From CAZYHS01 sp964647545 (lineage in GTDB: Bacteria > UBA10199 > GCA-002796325 > 1-14-0-20-49-13): DNA of 47,482 bases. Below the pieces are notes generated by a model. The model was not told the origin of the DNA. It searched no databases and saw only the letters and a list, made by a program, of their open reading frames with translations. Shown here piece by piece: positions 15,614 to 23,733 of the stretch; within the stretch, counting starts at the first letter, position 1; each line of letters opens with the position of its first letter. The stretch lies in NCBI GenBank assembly GCA_964647545.1, contig CAZYHS010000016.1, positions 1 to 47,482 of the forward strand, in the 5' to 3' direction. The position numbers and the translations under genes are program-made.

Positions 15614-18073
15614 TTAAGCCTCTTCGCCTGCCGGAACGTCGGCGGCGTCGTCACTCTCGGCGAGCTTGGCGACCGAACCGACCCTCTCGTTCTCTTCGAG
15701 CTGGATCAATTTCACTCCCTGAGTATTGCGCCCGATGACAGCAACGTCGCTTGCGTGGCTTCTTATGACCTTCCCCTTGTCGGTGACAAGCATGAGGTCG
15801 TCGGTGTCGGCGACCTGCATGGCCGCGACGACCTTGCCGTTACGCTCGGTTGTTTTGATTGTGATGATGCCACTTCCGCCGCGACCTTGCAATCTGTATT
15901 CGTCAAGGCCGGTTCTCTTGCCGAAGCCGTTCTCGGTAACCGTCAGCAAAGGCTTGTCGTTTGAAATGCTTTCCATAGAAACGACTTCGTCGCCCTTGGC
16001 AAGTTCGATACCTTTCACGCCGTAGGTCGCGCGTCCGGTCGGTCTGATCTCCTCTTCTTTGAAGCGGATCGACTGCCCGTCTTTGGTCGTGATGAAAATA
16101 TCTTCCTTGCCGCTTGTAAGACGGACGCTAACGACATCATCGCCGTCATCGATCTTGGTGGCGATAATTCCCGAAGCTCTCGGGTTGGAATATTCCATGA
16201 GGTCGGTCTTTTTCACGAGCCCCTTCTTGGTCGCCATAATGACAAAGCTTCCTTCTTTAAATTCGCGCACGGGCAATACCGCCGCGATCTTATCGTCGCT
16301 CGACATCTGGCAAAGGTTGGTGATCGCCTTTCCTTTCGCCGTGCGGCCGATCTGCGGAATTTCGTGTACCTTAAGCCAGAAGCCCTTCCCCGTCTGGGTG
16401 AAGACCATGACGTAACTGTGGGTCGAGGCAATGAAAAGATTTTCGACAAAATCGTCCTCGCCGGTCGTCATCCCCATCTTGCCGCGGCCGCCGCGACGCT
16501 GCGCCCGATAAATGGATATCGGACTGCGCTTGATGTAGCCGAAGTGCGAAACGGTCACGACCATGTCCTCTTCCTGAATAAGGTCTTCGACCGTCAGCTC
16601 TTCGCTTCTTGCGACGATTTCGGTGCGGCGTTTGTCGCCGTATTTCTTTTTGATATCGGCAAGCTCGTCGGCGACGATTCCCATGATAAGCTTTTCGGAC
16701 GACAGAATCTCTTTGAGGCGTTTGATAAGCTCCATCACCTCTTTATATTCGGCGACTATCTTGTCGCGTTCAAGGCCGGTGAGGCGCTGCAGGCGCATAT
16801 CCAAAACAGCCTGAGCCTGAATTTCGGAAAGCGCAAACTTTTTCATCAGGCCGTTTTTGGCCTCTTCGGGGCTCTTTGATTTTTTGATAAGAGCAACAAC
16901 TTCATCGATATTTTCGACCGCGATCTTCAGACCCTGTAAAATGTGGGCGCGCTCTTCGGCTTTGCGAAGCTCGTACGCCGTGCGGCGAACGACAACCTCT
17001 TTGCGATGATCTAAAAAGAGCGACAAATGTTCTTTAAGATTTAAAATCTTTGGCTGGCCGTTGACGATAGCCAGCATAATCACGCCGAAGGTGTCCTGCA
17101 TGGCTGTGTGTTTGAAAAGCTGGTTGAGCACAACCCCCGCGACCGTCCCCTTCTTCAGCTCGACCACGATCCTCATACCGTCGCGATCGGACTCGTCGCG
17201 CAAATCGGAAATGCCTTCGATCTTTCCTTCACGAACAAGGTCTGCAATTCGCTCGATAAGACGGGCCTTGTTGACCTGATAGGGAATTTCGTTAACGACG
17301 ATCTGTTCGCGATCGCCGCGCGAAATCGGTTCGATGGAGGCGCGTGCGCGCATCTGCACTATTCCGCGGCCGGTTTCGTAAGCCGACGCTATTCCGTCGC
17401 GGCCGTGAATGAACGCTCCGGTCGGGAAATCGGGGCCCGGAATATATTTCATGAGCTCTTTGATGGTAAGCTCGGGATTCTTAATGAGCGCCAAAAGGGC
17501 GTCGCAGACTTCGCTCAAATTGTGAGGCGGAATTTTTGTCGCCATGCCGACGGCGATGCCTTCGCTGCCGTTGATCAGCAGGTTCGGAATTCGCGACGGC
17601 AACACGACAGGCTCTTCGGTGGAGCCGTCAAAATTTGGAGTAAAGTCGACCGTGTCTTTGTCGATATCGGCCAGCATCTCCTCCGCCAGCTTGGCCAAGC
17701 GGGCCTCGGTGTATCGATAGGCGGCCGCCGAGTCTCCGTCGATAGAACCGAAGTTGCCCTGCCCGTCGATGAGAGGATAGCGCAGGTTCCAGTTCTGGGC
17801 CATGCGAACTAACGTATCGTAAACGGCTAAATCGCCGTGCGGATGGTACTTTTTAAGAACTTCTCCGACAACACCTGCGCATTTTGAATATCGCTTATTG
17901 GAAAGAAGCCCTTCGCTGTACATCGCGAACAGGATGCGCCTGTGCGCCGGCTTTAAACCGTCACGAACATCGGGGAGCGCACGACCTATGATAACGCTCA
18001 TCGCGTAATCAAGGTAAGAACTCCTCATCTCGTCTTCGATATTTACAGGGATAACCTCTGCTGAACGAACCAT
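15614..18073 (-). CDS. gyrA: DNA gyrase subunit A
   Basis: GyrA is the DNA-cutting and rejoining subunit of gyrase. The active-site Tyr121 (YRYTEARL) lies in the winged-helix breakage domain. The C-terminal beta-pinwheel carries the GyrA box QRRGGRG (525-531), which separates it from ParC. The 819-aa length is typical. In the quinolone-determining region the sequence is HPHGDLAVYD: Leu82 occupies the position of E. coli Ser83, while the acidic Asp86 (E. coli Asp87) is kept. GGAGG precedes the ATG. It lies 66 nt downstream of pcrA at the end of the glmU-glmS-pcrA-gyrA series. Confidence 0.97.
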   Translation of the reverse strand: MVRSAEVIPVNIEDEMRSSYLDYAMSVIIGRALPDVRDGLKPAHRRILFAMYSEGLLSNKRYSKCAGVVGEVLKKYHPHGDLAVYDTLVRMAQNWNLRYPLIDGQGNFGSIDGDSAAAYRYTEARLAKLAEEMLADIDKDTVDFTPNFDGSTEEPVVLPSRIPNLLINGSEGIAVGMATKIPPHNLSEVCDALLALIKNPELTIKELMKYIPGPDFPTGAFIHGRDGIASAYETGRGIVQMRARASIEPISRGDREQIVVNEIPYQVNKARLIERIADLVREGKIEGISDLRDESDRDGMRIVVELKKGTVAGVVLNQLFKHTAMQDTFGVIMLAIVNGQPKILNLKEHLSLFLDHRKEVVVRRTAYELRKAEERAHILQGLKIAVENIDEVVALIKKSKSPEEAKNGLMKKFALSEIQAQAVLDMRLQRLTGLERDKIVAEYKEVMELIKRLKEILSSEKLIMGIVADELADIKKKYGDKRRTEIVARSEELTVEDLIQEEDMVVTVSHFGYIKRSPISIYRAQRRGGRGKMGMTTGEDDFVENLFIASTHSYVMVFTQTGKGFWLKVHEIPQIGRTAKGKAITNLCQMSSDDKIAAVLPVREFKEGSFVIMATKKGLVKKTDLMEYSNPRASGIIATKIDDGDDVVSVRLTSGKEDIFITTKDGQSIRFKEEEIRPTGRATYGVKGIELAKGDEVVSMESISNDKPLLTVTENGFGKRTGLDEYRLQGRGGSGIITIKTTERNGKVVAAMQVADTDDLMLVTDKGKVIRSHASDVAVIGRNTQGVKLIQLEENERVGSVAKLAESDDAADVPAGEEA

Positions 18074-18139
18074 CTAAAACCTCCACGAAATCATTAAATT
18101 TTTTGGGTTAATATCGACGCTTGGGCCAAAAGTCAAAAG

Positions 18140-20386
18140 TTAAATTACCGACAGATTCGCGTGCGTTGCGGCCAGTTTTTTAAGGTCCCCGTTGGCAAAC
18201 TGGACGATAAGCCTCTGCGAAGGGGGCTTCCCCTCAGCCTTGCGCACCACCCCATCGCCGAAAATCGGATGCCGCACCCTCTGGCCGGTCTTAAAATATA
18301 CCCCGCCCTCTTCCGCCCAATCATCCGGAGCTACCTGAGAAAATTCCGAGTCAAAAGAATTTGAACTCTCTTGCCCTTTCGTCCTCTTGCTCCACAAATT
18401 GCCGAACGCGCTTTCACTCTCTTTGTGGCCAAACGAAGAGCCTCCAATTGAATTTCTGGAATAGGAGCCAAAGTCGAGACTCGGCGACTTAAATATTTCC
18501 GTATATTTTTCAGGTACTTCTTCAAGGAATCTAGAAGTGACATTATATGTGTAGGAACCTCTGACCATTCTTTCGCGGGCGTGGGTCAGGTAGAGCTCTT
18601 TGCGCGCGCGCGTCATCCCGACGTATAAAAGCCGCCTCTCCTCCTCCATCTCGGAATCTTCGCTAAGGGCGCGGGAGTGCGGAAGCAGCCCCTCCTCCAG
18701 ACCGACGACAAAGACGTTGTCGAACTCAAGCCCCTTGGCCAAGTGTAGCGTCATAAGAGGAAGCGCCTGTTCCCCCTCCTGCAATTTATCGATGTCCGAT
18801 ATCAAAGAGACCTGATCGAGAAAATCGGCAAGAGTTGCCTCTTGCATCTGTCTGCAAGTCTCGGCGACAGCCGAGATGAGTTCGTTAACGTTGGCAACAC
18901 GATCGGCCGCTTCGTCGGTGTTTTCCTCCATGAGGGAAACGACGTAATTTGTTTTTTCGACAACCTGAGTCACAAGCTTTGGGAGATCGTCCTGAGGGAG
19001 CTCCCGCAAGTTGTCCAGCAGCGAAACAAACCCGAGAACTTTTTTCATCGTTCCGCCATTTAAACCGGCCGCGGAAAGATTCATCTTTATCGTTTCGTAA
19101 ATGGACAACCCCTGACTTGCCGCAAGAGATTCGATTTTTTCAAGTGTGGTCTTGCCGATCCCCCGCGCCGGAACGTTTATCACGCGCTTAAAACTCGTGT
19201 TGTCGTTTGGATTGACCAGCAGCCGGAGATAGGCCAGCACGTGCTTGACCTCGAGCCGGTCGTAGAAACGAATGCCTCCGAAAATAACGTACGGTATCCC
19301 TCTGATGCGCAATTCGTCTTCGAACGAACGCGACTGCGCGTTGGTCCGGTAAAAAATCGCGATGTCGCTGAACTTCACCCCTTTGCCTGCCAGCCGTTTG
19401 ATTTCGTCTGCGACCATCTTAGCTTCGCCCCTGTCGTCCTTTGATTCGAAGATGCGGATCTTCGAGCCGTCGGGGTTTTCGGTCCAGAGCGTTTTAGGCT
19501 TGCGGCCGCGATTGTTGGCGATGAGCTTGTCGCTTGCGGCGAGGATCGTTCTTGTCGAACGATAGTTCTGTTCGAGCTTGATTACACGCGCCCCTTCAAA
19601 GTCGCGTTCGAACTCTAGGATGTTCGATATGTCGGCCCCTCGCCATGCGTAGATGCTCTGGTCGGGATCTCCGACGACGCAAATATTTTTATGTCCGCCG
19701 GCAAGCATGCGCACCAGCTCGTATTGCGAGTGATTTGTATCCTGATATTCGTCCACCATGATAAAGCGGAACTGCTCCTGATAATGTTTTAAAATTTCCG
19801 GCGAATTCTGCAAAAGCCTCACGGTAAGCATTATCAGGTCGCCGAAATCGAGGGCCGCGTTCTTCCTGAGCTCCTCGTTATAACGGCGATACGTCGCGGC
19901 AATTTTAGCGTGATAAAAATCGCCGTCGGGGAATTTTTCGGGAGAGATCAGCGAATCTTTCGCGCGGGATATCTTTTCTATCGCGCCGCGCGGCGAAAGT
20001 ATCTTGTCGCTGATGTTAAGTTCGGCAAGGACGTCTTTCATGAGCGACAGCTGGTCGGCGCCCGAATAGATGGCAAAATGCGGGTTAAGCCCCGCGGCCT
20101 CGGCGTGACGCCGCAAAATTCTCGCGCACGAAGAATGAAAGGTCGAGATCCAAAGATCGCGCGCGGCCGGACCTATTCTCTCCTCGACCCTCGTCTTCAT
20201 TTCGCCGGCGGCCTTGTTAGTGAAAGTAACGGCAAATATCTGATGAGAAAGGGCCTGACCCGAATTGACAAGGTGGCAAATCCTCTCGGTAAGAACGCGC
20301 GTCTTCCCCGAGCCTGCTCCTGCAAGTATCAATAGCGGACCTGCGCCATGCAGGACGGCTTCTCTCTGCTGTGGATTCAAATTCAT
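18140..20386 (-). CDS. pcrA: UvrD/PcrA-type ATP-dependent DNA helicase
   Basis: A superfamily 1A 3'-5' helicase acting in repair and clearance of replication blocks. In the 748-aa protein motif Q and Walker A are at the start (LNPQQREAVLHGAGPLLILA, then GAGSGKT). Motif II is MVDEYQDTNHSQYELV, motif III VVGDPDQSIYAWRGA, motif IV LEQNYRST, motif V LMTLHLAKGLEF and motif VI LYVGMTRARKELYL. The C-terminus (RVRHPIFGDGVV) is the PcrA/UvrD tail that binds RNA polymerase in studied members. It starts 15 nt after glmS. UvrD and PcrA cannot be separated by eye. Confidence 0.95.
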   Translation of the reverse strand: MNLNPQQREAVLHGAGPLLILAGAGSGKTRVLTERICHLVNSGQALSHQIFAVTFTNKAAGEMKTRVEERIGPAARDLWISTFHSSCARILRRHAEAAGLNPHFAIYSGADQLSLMKDVLAELNISDKILSPRGAIEKISRAKDSLISPEKFPDGDFYHAKIAATYRRYNEELRKNAALDFGDLIMLTVRLLQNSPEILKHYQEQFRFIMVDEYQDTNHSQYELVRMLAGGHKNICVVGDPDQSIYAWRGADISNILEFERDFEGARVIKLEQNYRSTRTILAASDKLIANNRGRKPKTLWTENPDGSKIRIFESKDDRGEAKMVADEIKRLAGKGVKFSDIAIFYRTNAQSRSFEDELRIRGIPYVIFGGIRFYDRLEVKHVLAYLRLLVNPNDNTSFKRVINVPARGIGKTTLEKIESLAASQGLSIYETIKMNLSAAGLNGGTMKKVLGFVSLLDNLRELPQDDLPKLVTQVVEKTNYVVSLMEENTDEAADRVANVNELISAVAETCRQMQEATLADFLDQVSLISDIDKLQEGEQALPLMTLHLAKGLEFDNVFVVGLEEGLLPHSRALSEDSEMEEERRLLYVGMTRARKELYLTHARERMVRGSYTYNVTSRFLEEVPEKYTEIFKSPSLDFGSYSRNSIGGSSFGHKESESAFGNLWSKRTKGQESSNSFDSEFSQVAPDDWAEEGGVYFKTGQRVRHPIFGDGVVRKAEGKPPSQRLIVQFANGDLKKLAATHANLSVI

Positions 20387-20401
20387 TTTAAATTTGCTTT
20401 C

Positions 20402-22234
20402 TTATTCAACCGTGACGCTCTTGGCGAGATTCCTCGGCTGGTCAACATCGGTCCCCTTGTGATCGGCGACATAGTAAGCGAACAGCTGCAGCGGCAGCGA
20501 AAAAAGTATCGGACTGGTGTACCAGCTGGTCTGCGGAATTGCCACCACTTCGTTCGCCTTCGAGTGGGCCGTTTTGTCCCCTTCGTTGACGACGGCTATC
20601 ACGCTGGCGCCGCGCGCGCGCACCTCTTCGACGTTGCTCATCACCTTTTCGTAGGTGTAACCTTTCGGGGCAAGCGCGATGAGAGGAGTTCCGTTCGAAA
20701 TAAGGGCGATGGGCCCGTGCTTTAGTTCGCCTGCCGCAAAACCTTCGGCATAAACGTAAGATATCTCTTTGAGCTTGAGGGCCCCTTCGAGCGCGACCGG
20801 ATAATGAACGCCGCGCGCGATGAAAAGCACCTGCGAAGACTCTGCATATTTTTCGGCAATGGCCTTGATCTTGGGCGCTCCATCCAGAAGTTTTTGCATC
20901 TGACCGGGGAGGGCGATAATTTCGTCAACGCGTTTTTTTACATAATCGGCGTCGATCCTTCCGAGTTTTCTTCCGAAAGCAAGCGCCATAAGAAGCAGAA
21001 CCGTAAGCTGCGCGGTAAAAGCCTTGGTCGAAGCCACGCCGATTTCGGGTCCGGCGTGCGTGTATAAAACCGCGTCGCTTGCGCGCGCGATGGAGCTCTC
21101 AACGACATTGCAAACGGCAAGGACCTTAGCCCCTTCCGACTTGGCCATATTGAGGGCAGCTAAAGTGTCGGCCGTCTCCCCCGACTGAGAGATGGGGATG
21201 AAAAGAGTCTTTTTGTCGATTATCGGCTGACGATATCTAAATTCGCTCGAAATATCGACCATGACAGGAACTCTGCAAATACGCTCTATCCAGTATTTCC
21301 CGGCCAGCGCGGCATGCCAAGAGGTTCCGCACGCAACGATATAAATTTTATCGAAAGGGAAACGCGCGTCTTTAAAAAGCGAATCGAGCTCGCGCAGCGT
21401 AACTTTGCCGCTTCCGGGAGCGATCCTGCCGCACAAAGTATCTTCCATCGTCTTGGGCTGCTCGAAGATCTCTTTAAGCATGAAATGCTTAAAGCCCCCC
21501 TTCTCCGCCTGAATCGCGTCCCAAGTAATGAGCTTTGGTTCGCGCTTAACCAAATTCATTTTTCTGTCGCGCACGACCATCCCCTCGGGAGAAAGTTTTC
21601 CGATCTCGTCGTCTTCAAGAAAGAGCATCTTCTTTGTGTAAGGCAAAAGCGCCGGCACATCGCTGGCCAAAAAGTATTCGTGCGTGCCCAAACCTACGAC
21701 CAGAGGACTCCCCTTCTTCGCAAAATAGATCGAGTCTTTTTCGTTCTTATTCAAGATAGCAAGAGCGTAGGAGCCGCGAATTTTGCCGAGCGCCTTTGTG
21801 ATAGCCTCTTTCATCTTAAGGCCGCTTTCAACGTAAGCGTGAATTAAATGGGCGACTATTTCGGTGTCGGTCTCGCTTGTGAAAGCGTGCCCTTTTTTAA
21901 TGAGAGAGCGTCTTAGTTCGGCGTGATTTTCGATTATTCCGTTGTGAACCACGACGATATCGCCGGCAAAATGCGGATGGGCGTTCTCTTCGCTGGGGCG
22001 TCCGTGGGTCGCCCATCGGGTGTGTCCTATGCCGATGCTTCCGGCAAGGGGCCTTTCGTTGACAGCCTTGGCGAGGTTGTCGAGTTTGCCGACGCTTCTG
22101 CGAATTTCGATCTTGCCGTCCGCCATAACAGCGACTCCGGCCGAATCGTAGCCGCGATATTCAAGTCTGCGCAAACCGTCTATTAAAACGCCGGTCGCTT
22201 CTCTGCGACCGACATAACCAACTATTCCGCACAT
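20402..22234 (-). CDS. glmS: Glucosamine-6-phosphate synthase
   Basis: GlmS makes glucosamine-6-phosphate from fructose-6-phosphate and glutamine, the first step toward UDP-GlcNAc. The 610-aa protein begins MCGIVGYVG, with the nucleophilic Cys exposed after Met removal (class II amidotransferase, about 2-220). Two SIS sugar isomerase domains follow (about 290-430 and 460-600), ending NLAKSVTVE with the conserved C-terminal Lys. It follows glmU by 21 nt, pairing two steps of one pathway. I see no glmS ribozyme in the 21-nt gap. Confidence 0.97.
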   Translation of the reverse strand: MCGIVGYVGRREATGVLIDGLRRLEYRGYDSAGVAVMADGKIEIRRSVGKLDNLAKAVNERPLAGSIGIGHTRWATHGRPSEENAHPHFAGDIVVVHNGIIENHAELRRSLIKKGHAFTSETDTEIVAHLIHAYVESGLKMKEAITKALGKIRGSYALAILNKNEKDSIYFAKKGSPLVVGLGTHEYFLASDVPALLPYTKKMLFLEDDEIGKLSPEGMVVRDRKMNLVKREPKLITWDAIQAEKGGFKHFMLKEIFEQPKTMEDTLCGRIAPGSGKVTLRELDSLFKDARFPFDKIYIVACGTSWHAALAGKYWIERICRVPVMVDISSEFRYRQPIIDKKTLFIPISQSGETADTLAALNMAKSEGAKVLAVCNVVESSIARASDAVLYTHAGPEIGVASTKAFTAQLTVLLLMALAFGRKLGRIDADYVKKRVDEIIALPGQMQKLLDGAPKIKAIAEKYAESSQVLFIARGVHYPVALEGALKLKEISYVYAEGFAAGELKHGPIALISNGTPLIALAPKGYTYEKVMSNVEEVRARGASVIAVVNEGDKTAHSKANEVVAIPQTSWYTSPILFSLPLQLFAYYVADHKGTDVDQPRNLAKSVTVE

Positions 22235-22255
22235 AGGTCCCCCTTATAAAAAGGC

Positions 22256-23632
22256 CTACTTTTTCGTGTAATTCGCTTTTACTACCTGTCTGGAACGCGC
22301 AATTGCAAGAGAGTTTTCCGGCACGTTCTCGGTGATGGTGGAGCCTGCGGCGATCGTGGCTTTGTTGCCCACTTCGACCGGCGCGACGAACTGCACGTCG
22401 CTGCCGATAAAGACGTCGCTGCCGATAACCGTCCTGTGCTTTTTAGAGCCGTCGTAATTGCAGGTTATCATGCCGCAGCCGACGTTCGTTCTTTCGCCCA
22501 CGACCGCATCGCCGATGTAGCTTAAGTGATTCGCCTTTGCGCCCCGCTTTAAGACCGACTTTTTCACCTCGACGAAATTGCCTACCTTCACATCTTCTTC
22601 GAGTTCGGCGCCGGGCCTAAGCCGCGCAAACGGGCCGACCTGCGCTTTTGCGGCCACGATCGATTCCTCAATGACCGAATAGGCTTTAATGACGACGTTG
22701 TCGCCGATCTTGGAACCCTTTATGACAACTCCGTTTTCGATAACACACCCGCTGCCGATAACGCATTTGGAATCGATAACACAGTTCGGGCCGATGACTG
22801 TGTCTGGGCCAATTAGCGCCCCGTCGTCGATATAAGTGCAGCTGTCGTCGATAAACCCGACTCCAGATTGCATTAGCCGATCGTTAACGCGCCGGCGCAT
22901 TTCTCTGTTTGCCTCGGCAAGTTCTTTCCTTGTGTTCACGCCCATAAATTCGACCGCCTCCTTTGCGACAAAGCCGAAAACCTTCAACCCTTCGCCGGTC
23001 GCTATTTTCACGATGTCGGTAAGATAGAATTCTTTTTGCGCATTGTTCGATTCTATTTGATCGAGCGCATCCCTCAACCACGCGCGTTTTACAAAATAAA
23101 TGCCGCTGTTGACCTCTTTGATAAGCAGCTCTTCAGCTGAAGCGTCCTTCGCCTCTTTGATAGCAACAACATCATTGGACGCAGAACGGATAATTCGGCC
23201 GTAACTTGCCGGAGAATTCATCTCCATCGTCAGCAGCCCAAGCTGTGAAGAGCCGGCACGGGTAGCGTCGATAAAAGCGCTTAAGGTCTCTTGCCGCAAA
23301 AGGGGGACGTCCCCGGGCACTATAAGCACCCAATCGCAATCGCTACCGAGCACGCTTACAGCCGATTTCACGGCGTCGGCTGTCCCGCGCTGCTCCTTTT
23401 GAACGTCGAATGAAACGCCCTCTGCTCCGCCAAATTTGGCCTTGAACACGTCTAAAAAGTCGTTTGAGACGACAAGCGAAACTGCGGCCGCGCCGGCGAG
23501 CCTTACGGCTGAAACCGTATAACCCACAAGCGGAGCGCCGCAAACCGGATGAAGGACCTTTGGAAGTGCGCTTTTCATGCGGGTAGATCTGCCGGCGGCT
23601 AAAATTATCGCCGAGATTTTTTCGGTTCCCAT
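22256..23632 (-). CDS. glmU: Bifunctional GlmU (GlcN-1-P acetyltransferase / GlcNAc-1-P uridyltransferase)
   Basis: GlmU makes UDP-GlcNAc for peptidoglycan and lipopolysaccharide. The N-terminal uridyltransferase has ILAAGRSTRMKS and LPKVLHP. The C-terminal half is a left-handed beta-helix of hexapeptide repeats (about 250-430), with KANHLSYIGDA and the acetyl-CoA-site region near NYDGSKK. I start at the ATG at 23632 (458 aa), where the family begins. The frame also opens at a GTG at 23695, adding 21 unconserved residues. Neither start has a clear ribosome binding site. It is the first gene of the glmU-glmS-pcrA-gyrA series and divergent from the S41 protease gene. Confidence 0.94.
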   Translation of the reverse strand: MGTEKISAIILAAGRSTRMKSALPKVLHPVCGAPLVGYTVSAVRLAGAAAVSLVVSNDFLDVFKAKFGGAEGVSFDVQKEQRGTADAVKSAVSVLGSDCDWVLIVPGDVPLLRQETLSAFIDATRAGSSQLGLLTMEMNSPASYGRIIRSASNDVVAIKEAKDASAEELLIKEVNSGIYFVKRAWLRDALDQIESNNAQKEFYLTDIVKIATGEGLKVFGFVAKEAVEFMGVNTRKELAEANREMRRRVNDRLMQSGVGFIDDSCTYIDDGALIGPDTVIGPNCVIDSKCVIGSGCVIENGVVIKGSKIGDNVVIKAYSVIEESIVAAKAQVGPFARLRPGAELEEDVKVGNFVEVKKSVLKRGAKANHLSYIGDAVVGERTNVGCGMITCNYDGSKKHRTVIGSDVFIGSDVQFVAPVEVGNKATIAAGSTITENVPENSLAIARSRQVVKANYTKK

Positions 23633-23733
23633 AAGTGAGGAATGGCCTACACCAGCAAAAAACCCTCCGTCAACGTTTTTATTCCATACTAGCACTTGAA
23701 AACCTTAAAACTTTCCAGTAGATAGGCGCCACC

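Noticed and set aside
16364..17812. Several plus-strand open frames opposite gyrA
   Set aside because: They are shadows caused by codon bias in a conserved minus-strand gene and carry no domain.
22235..22255. glmS ribozyme or riboswitch ahead of glmS
   Set aside because: Only 21 nt separate glmU and glmS, too short for the ribozyme.
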